A DNA stretch of 64,000 nt from Allolobophora icterica (Eukaryota; Annelida; Clitellata; Crassiclitellata; Lumbricidae), in assembly GCA_963556255.1 (NCBI GenBank), contig OY744611.1, positions 36,962,306 to 37,026,305 on the forward strand, read 5' to 3'. A model generated the notes under the pieces. The model had not been told where the DNA came from. It did no database searches and saw only the letters and a program-made list of their open reading frames with translations. A program made the translations under genes and the position numbers. This document shows positions 58,271 to 64,000 of the stretch, one piece after another. Positions within the stretch are counted from its first letter, which is position 1, and each line of letters begins with the position of its first letter.

Positions 58271-58818
58271 TACGGCGGATCAAACTGATAGATGACGAAT
58301 GATATGAGTCATATGACGATAAGCCTAATGCTATTTGGGACTAATACAAACATCTGCACAGACTGCACCACTTCCACAAATATGCACCATTATAAATGTA
58401 TAGCATATAGCAGCATCGATTCTCGAGAATTGTTCCACAACTACCACACGCTAGAGTGATAGACATTCATCGTTACCAACAGTTAAAACAGAAGCCGTTT
58501 GATTTTGATTTTACTTCACCATCCGGGAGCTTCAGCAATATGAATTTAATTTATATCGAAATACAAAACACAAATTGTACATTTAACTTGTGTGAACACA
58601 CTACCTAAAACCTGAAATACTTCTTTATGCATACAAATCTTTAGTAACAAGAATTTGGTAAATAATAGTCTAGACTGAAGTCCTGGATTCTACAAGGTGT
58701 AGTAAATAAAATCAGAGAATCAATAATTCAACGATAAAAGCTAGGCACGTGTATCTCCTCGTCACAGTCAAGAAACTGATGTAAAATATCGAGCACATTA
58801 CAACCCATTTTTCCAGGA

Positions 58819-61800
58819 TCATTTTCTAGCCACCTGCTTGCCTCTCTTTTTGGGCAACTGCTTTCGTTTCTCAGATAACTTGGCCTTCTTCTGCTTGGGA
58901 GCTTGGTTATCTTCTTCATCACTATTTGATTCACCGTCTTCATGCTAAATATGGAGAAACATATAAATAAATTGAATAAATCATTTGGCCAATTCGTTAG
59001 TGATTCAGCATCCAAAGTTAGTATTTTAAAATATAAAAACATTAGTTTTTGATGCTGTGGATACGATGTTGGCAAACACAGTTAACAACGTACAATGAGC
59101 CTGGTCAGTGGTTAGTAGATCCATTTGACTGTCCATGAAACACCAGGACATCTGGGCCAACTCATACCACCATCCTTCAGGATCAGTAAAATAATAGCAC
59201 CAGTGCACGTTTTGCATACCCTTGTAAAACCCATCAGGTTGAAGGATGCTCTGGCTGAATCACACACAACACTCTAGCAATCCAACAGCAGATCCAGTTC
59301 TAATCTCCACACTTGTTTCAGTACTCAGTATTGACCCCAAAACGATGGAGGGTGTTGCAGCTTAGGATTCCAGAGAAAGACATTCATCCCACTACTAAAC
59401 AAGATCAATCTTGTTTGACTTCATTCTGCCTGCCAACATTTTCTCCACATCTACGTGGTGACTGTTGATGTGACAGTCTTGTAAGGCAATTTAGACCTGA
59501 TGCAACATAGTTATTAATTTAAATTTCTTAACACTATAGATAAGTAAAGCAGTTGTTCGCATGCCATAAGTCCATCAGTAAAAGCAAGCATATAGTTCTC
59601 ATTCAACATAAAGCATAAGTAATTAGGAAAATATTTCTTATAAAGTAAAAGAATTTCTTAGCAGCAGACATTAAGCCTACTAATGGCCATTAATAGGTTT
59701 AATGTCTTAATGAATACAGAGTTCAACACTGACCTGTTCTTCACCATCTGGTTCATTGTCTTTTCCATCATCATCGTCATCATCTTCTTCTTCCGATTCA
59801 CCTGCTGCATTCTTTTCAAGCGCTGTCTGCAGAACGGCTGTATTGATTCTGAAATCTCTGGAAGTGCTCATCTTGAAGTGCGACATCAAGTCAATCTGTA
59901 GCATAAGAAATCATGCGAAACAGGCTATCACTTTGAAACACGAGCGACCGTGTGCAATTCCCTACAAAATTATGACTTACCATAACCATAAATTTTACTA
60001 TCCTCAGCCTTTGTCAGATGCATGAAAGGTGCTATATAAATAGTCACTCACATCCATGTACAATGTGAATGTATGTATATAAGTATGTATGTGTATGTAT
60101 GTATGCATATGCATTATGCATGAATGTATATCTGTATGTATGTATTTGTATAGTATGCATAATTAAAGTTTGCAATAGGAGACAGCAAATCGTACACACA
60201 TAAAAAATGGTCATTATTGAGAATCTAAATGGCATTTGTGGTTGGTTCTAATTGCCCTATGTTGAGAAATAGCTCAAGAGAACTTAACCATAGGCCACTA
60301 CAATTCTTTTAAGAGGTGATACAGTTACTCTTTTCACCATATCATTTTAACTCCTTTACACTACATGAATTTTAAACTGTGTAAACTGTACAACACTGAA
60401 GTAGCATTGTACCTTAGATTTCTTTGACAGCTGTATCAGAAATTTCTCATACTGTTCAATGGCATAAATGAGGTTCGGAATAAAGCGAGATTCCTTTAGC
60501 AGCTGCGCCTAGAATTTAAAGGATAACAAAAGATGTAGTCAGCATGCTTACACAAAACTCATAGTTATCACACATACTTAAAATTGCAAACCAAAAACCA
60601 TACTATCCTGTCCAGCAATTGTTTGGTAAGGTTTGCCTTTCAATCCCATTTAAAACTAAGCACGAGATCACAGAATACAAGTCAGCTTAGGCTGATTTTC
60701 TGAGTTTTATTAATCTCTAATCCAAACATTCAAGTTCAAAATCTGGCACTTCATTCGATATATACTTTAAAAATCACTACCTCACAAGTCAAGACGACAG
60801 CTCTTAGCATAAAACTCAGTCTAACGTTTTGCTGAGGCGTCAAAACTGAAGAAATTAGTCAATGCTTCTTGCAGATTGAAGTCATTACCGGTAAATGAGA
60901 CAAGGTATCACAGAAAAACTCAGCCACAAATAAATTTATTTATTTTATTTATTTATTTATTCTGGACATTTCTATAGCACCTCTCGAAGTCAACTACTAC
61001 TCAGAGACACTCCCGACTACCGCATTTGATACTTCGGCGTGAAAATTCCGGCACAGCATTCATCAGTGTTACCTCGTATTGCAGAAAGGGATGTCATGCA
61101 ATATATTTTGTGTTCGATAAACTTACTGAGTTTCCTGTTGGAACCACAGACTTCTTGCCTTTCTTTTTAGTTTTGCTCTGCAGCTGTTCAGTCTGGCTTG
61201 CCTTTCAATCCAATACAAAACACAGCTTGCAATTACACACACACTGGCCATTGTTTACATGTATATAGCCAAATTCCTAACTTAAATTCTCAAAATAATT
61301 CCTTTACGTTGATGCAAACTTAACGTCATTCTATTGCACTTCACACAAAAATATGTTATGGACAATCACTGATTACCACAAGTTATGTACATTCTGAAGA
61401 GCTACTCTAAAGGTAAGCACAGGGCACAAGCTTCTTCACGAGCGCTGGATTTAACATTAATATTATTACTTTAATTATTAGTCAATTTAACAGATGCACT
61501 GGACCACAGGCATGTAGAGAAAACTGACAACCCATTGTGTATCAGTAGGGTACACTGCCAGCAACAAGACTGTTCCTAAATATTTCTGGGCCTTATGTCT
61601 GCAGTGCAGTCACCTACATCTAATTTAAAGTCAGTAATTCAGAGGTTCTGATTTATAATGTGGTCAAAACATGCCAATGTATATACTTAGGAAAGTTACC
61701 ATAAGCAAAGAGCTACACTACAGCGACAACTTCCACCGAGTATAAAACATCCAAGTAATCCATGTAAACCTTGAAGATAGCCTTTAGTACAACAGTAAAA

Positions 61801-63792
61801 ACTTTTTTACTTGGAAATTAGTTTTATCCTTACAGAGATAATTACAAAGCAACACAAAATAGGAATGATACATACCTGTATGTAAGTAATCATAGAATAG
61901 GCACACTGTGTAAGGTTAGAGCCAGACAGCTTGACCAACTTCTCAAAACGACTGGAGATATGGCCGCCCTTGTGCGAGTACAGAGACAAACTCTACAGCC
62001 AGAAAAAGGGAATAGGAAGAAAATCTGTTCAATCGACGTAGTCAAAAATAAAGAAACAGGATAAACACCTTCATTATTAATTTCACAAAAAAGCTATCCT
62101 TATTAAGCTATTGCTTTTCGTCCTGTTCTTTTGTTTGTAAAGATCTAGATCTAAAGTCTAGTTTCAGTCAGAGGCAACTGCTTCAATCAGTCATCACAGA
62201 TGAAACAAATTGGTTTCACCACTTGTTAAAACAAGTACTGGTCAAAGTAACAATTGGTCAGCTTATGATAGAAAAATGGCCACAGAAAAGTAACCATCAG
62301 CAACCTAGTCCCCTCTAGAGATGCTGTTTAAAATGAAAGTCATGAAGTCCAAGCCAACCAACGTTGCCTATTTGGACACGTGAATTTAATGTAAAGGCAA
62401 AATGATAGTATTGTTACTGGCTTAAACAAACCCAGTAAACCTCCAAATTATATATAAACTATACTTACAAACAGTTTATATATGACTGTGAAAAACTAAA
62501 TTTTGGTCTAGCTAAGCCAACTATAGGTTTCCACCCAATGCAAGATAGAATGGCATTCACAATGCTTCAACTCCATAACAAGAGCTAAACAGATCTCTAA
62601 ACCTCAAACCCAGAACCCTGAAAGCATCTGCAAGTTGGTAAGATATAAATGTACAGCACTTTAATCCTTTAATGACAAGAGGGATTAGTTTTCCATGCAT
62701 TTTAGTACATGCTCGTCGTTAAAGGGTTAAATGAAGACCAAGACATGACTTGCCAATTTAACAAGAATCGTAAGAACAGCATAGAGACGGTTGACAGTTT
62801 TAATCAACGACTCTGTGCACGGTCCCGGAGGCAGAGCAGTCTGAAGTAGTTCATGAAAAACGTTAATCGTGTGACCAAGCCGAATGCAGATGTTCTTATC
62901 CATGTTGTCTTGTTGGGTGTTGCCTATACGAAACACAACAAACTCATTTTAATATCATCATCATCATCATATATTAAATTTCATCCCAAGTCAGAATGAT
63001 ACATCTCATGATACATACATTTAAACAAACCATACAGCTAAACAGGAAGCAAAGGGCACACCCAAAAGAGATAAAATTCTTGTTTACTCGTAATTAGGTC
63101 TGCCTAACAACACAATACCAATTGAAAAAGCTATTACAGAAAAAATATAATAAAGATATATACGAATTATATAAGAAAAATTATATAACAAAAACCAAAA
63201 TCAGAAAAAACACTACTCAACTTCAACTAAGCTACAAATTCTTTATAACTAAGGAAAAAACGATACAACTACAATACACATAAGTGCAGAGAATATATAA
63301 GAACAGCTGCATCTGCTTTTTAAATAGTTTCAAGGTAGGTACTGAATGACCTTGGAAGGTCTGGGCTATAATAGATATAGGAAGATAAGTTTAACCTAAT
63401 GAATTTTGTGAAGCCAAAAGCTTACACAAGTATGATAGGTATAATTGATATGTATATCGAAATCAGCAGGATTAATAGGCTGTTCATATTAAAAGCTAAT
63501 TCAAAGTCTAAAAAATTGCAAAGAATCACCTTAAAAACCAAAGGAAACGTAGATTTGGCAACAGATCTTAGTCAGCAAAATCATGAGGTTATGGTGCATG
63601 CTTTTGAAACAGACATCAATTGCTAAATGTACCTGACTTTTCCACAGTTCCTGTTTCTGCCCTGAGTCGGCAAATGACCCATTCCGTGTCCTCAATCTCC
63701 TTTTCCATGTGACTGAGGAGCAAATGAAGAACAGAAGGAATAGAACGAACGTTAAGAATGGCAATTGTCTTCTCATCGGATATTTCAACCTC
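58819..63792 (-). CDS. FANCI: FANCI, Fanconi anaemia group I protein, C-terminal 301 residues (5' part beyond right edge)
   Basis: Exons on the minus strand: 63633-63792, 62754-62923, 61876-61992, 61127-61201, 60413-60508, 59734-59895, 58819-58944 (TGA at 58819). Phases are continuous. FANCI pairs with FANCD2 in the nucleus; the clamp is monoubiquitylated by the core complex at DNA interstrand crosslinks. Recognisable segments, in order: [53 protein letters not shown]; then [14 protein letters not shown]. After an Asp/Glu tract the last exon gives HEDGES, holding the EDGE motif known to matter for FANCI repair function, and a Lys/Arg-rich tail ([18 protein letters not shown]) like a nuclear localisation signal. 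The regulatory lysine and phosphorylation cluster lie outside the window. The second exon here ends at a GC donor (TTG|GCAAGT). ATTAAA at 58545-58550 is a possible poly(A) signal. Confidence 0.96.
60938..61062 (-). mobile_element. Short retroposon with (AATA)n tail in a FANCI intron
   Basis: The minus strand reads TTTTCACGCCGAAGTATC, then GTAGTCGGGAGTGTCTCTGA, GAGAGGTGCTATAGAAATGT and AATAAATAAATAAAT, a close relative of 26375-26503. Confidence 0.65.
62665..62726. mobile_element. 62-bp piggyBac-like miniature element
   Basis: TTAA at 62661-62664 and 62727-62730 flanks a 62-bp palindromic segment with ends TCCTTTAATGACAAG and CTCGTCGTTAAAGGG. A TTAA duplication with CCCTTTAA-type ends fits piggyBac. 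Looser relatives are at 16765-16828 and 28737-28793. Confidence 0.55.
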
Positions 63793-63879
63793 CTGAAAGA
63801 ATTTCAAAACATATTTTAAGTCATTCTATATCAAGACAACTCTAGTTTACATATATTTTGGCTGACTGGTGAGTAAGTA

Positions 63880-63960
63880 AGTATGTATCTGGACTTTTAT
63901 ATAGCACATTTTAGGAACCCCTGAAAAGTGCTATGAACATGGCTGTCAAAGCAATCTTCA
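63880..63960 (-). repeat. Retroposon 3' tail at the right edge
   Basis: On the minus strand: CATAGCACTTTTCAGGGG, then AAATGTGCTATATAAAAGTC and a TACTTACTTACT tail. This is the same layout as other GCGCT..TATATAAA retroposon ends in the window. Confidence 0.5.
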
Positions 63961-64000
63961 ATTCTCAGACCGACAGCCATTTGTGTATTTATACGCCAGT

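Overview
This window is nuclear DNA of an animal, most likely a marine invertebrate. It is AT-rich. Genes are split into many short exons with GT-AG introns, and most of the rest is transposon debris, MITEs and microsatellites. The species cannot be named from the sequence. Four protein-coding genes can be assembled exon by exon, with reading phase preserved across every junction: an RNF114/125/166-type RING E3 ligase (minus, 12898-18725, 220 aa); TAF1B, the TFIIB-like subunit of the RNA polymerase I factor SL1 (plus, 21001-34206, 743 aa); an unrecognised small gene (minus, 51517-53161, 187 aa); and the C-terminal 301 residues of FANCI (minus, 58819-63792, continuing past the right edge).

Layout. 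1-12.9 kb is gene-free: 3' ends of at least two LINE families, several TIR elements (including two oppositely oriented 0.9-kb hAT elements with perfect 8-bp target duplications), a SINE fragment and long (TA)n, (CAT)n, (ATGT)n and (AAT)n arrays. 12.9-18.7 kb is the RING ligase. 18.7-21.0 kb holds a decayed reverse transcriptase between the divergent ligase and TAF1B genes. 21.0-34.2 kb is TAF1B, whose introns contain a Charlie-like hAT MITE, retroposon tails and a 2-kb antisense LINE with a mostly intact reverse transcriptase. 34.4-46.9 kb is a second repeat-rich block: MITEs, a ~0.7-kb unit duplicated in tandem and present a third time inverted 8 kb away, broken transposase-like ORFs and a LINE C-terminal fragment. 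46.9-49.0 kb is a ~2.1-kb minisatellite of a 27-bp unit. 49-58 kb holds the small gene, more MITEs, a foldback element and a tRNA-derived SINE. 58.8-63.8 kb is FANCI.

The genes have unrelated housekeeping roles: ubiquitylation, rRNA transcription and interstrand-crosslink repair. No operon or pathway grouping is implied.

The most distinctive content is in the repeats. At least ten short hAT-type insertions have recognisable 8-bp target duplications. One LINE family has a 3'-terminal stem-loop kept in several copies, with a compensatory base-pair change. A hAT family carries expanded subterminal minisatellites at both ends. A MITE downstream of TAF1B supplies the first canonical poly(A) signal after its stop codon. 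The 27-bp minisatellite stays open in frame for long stretches and has a 243-bp higher-order duplication. Stretches not covered by a feature (about 2.0-2.9, 3.3-4.8, 39.2-40.5, 43.1-43.7, 49.2-50.0, 53.5-54.7 and 55.3-55.8 kb) showed nothing I could support beyond anonymous AT-rich sequence.
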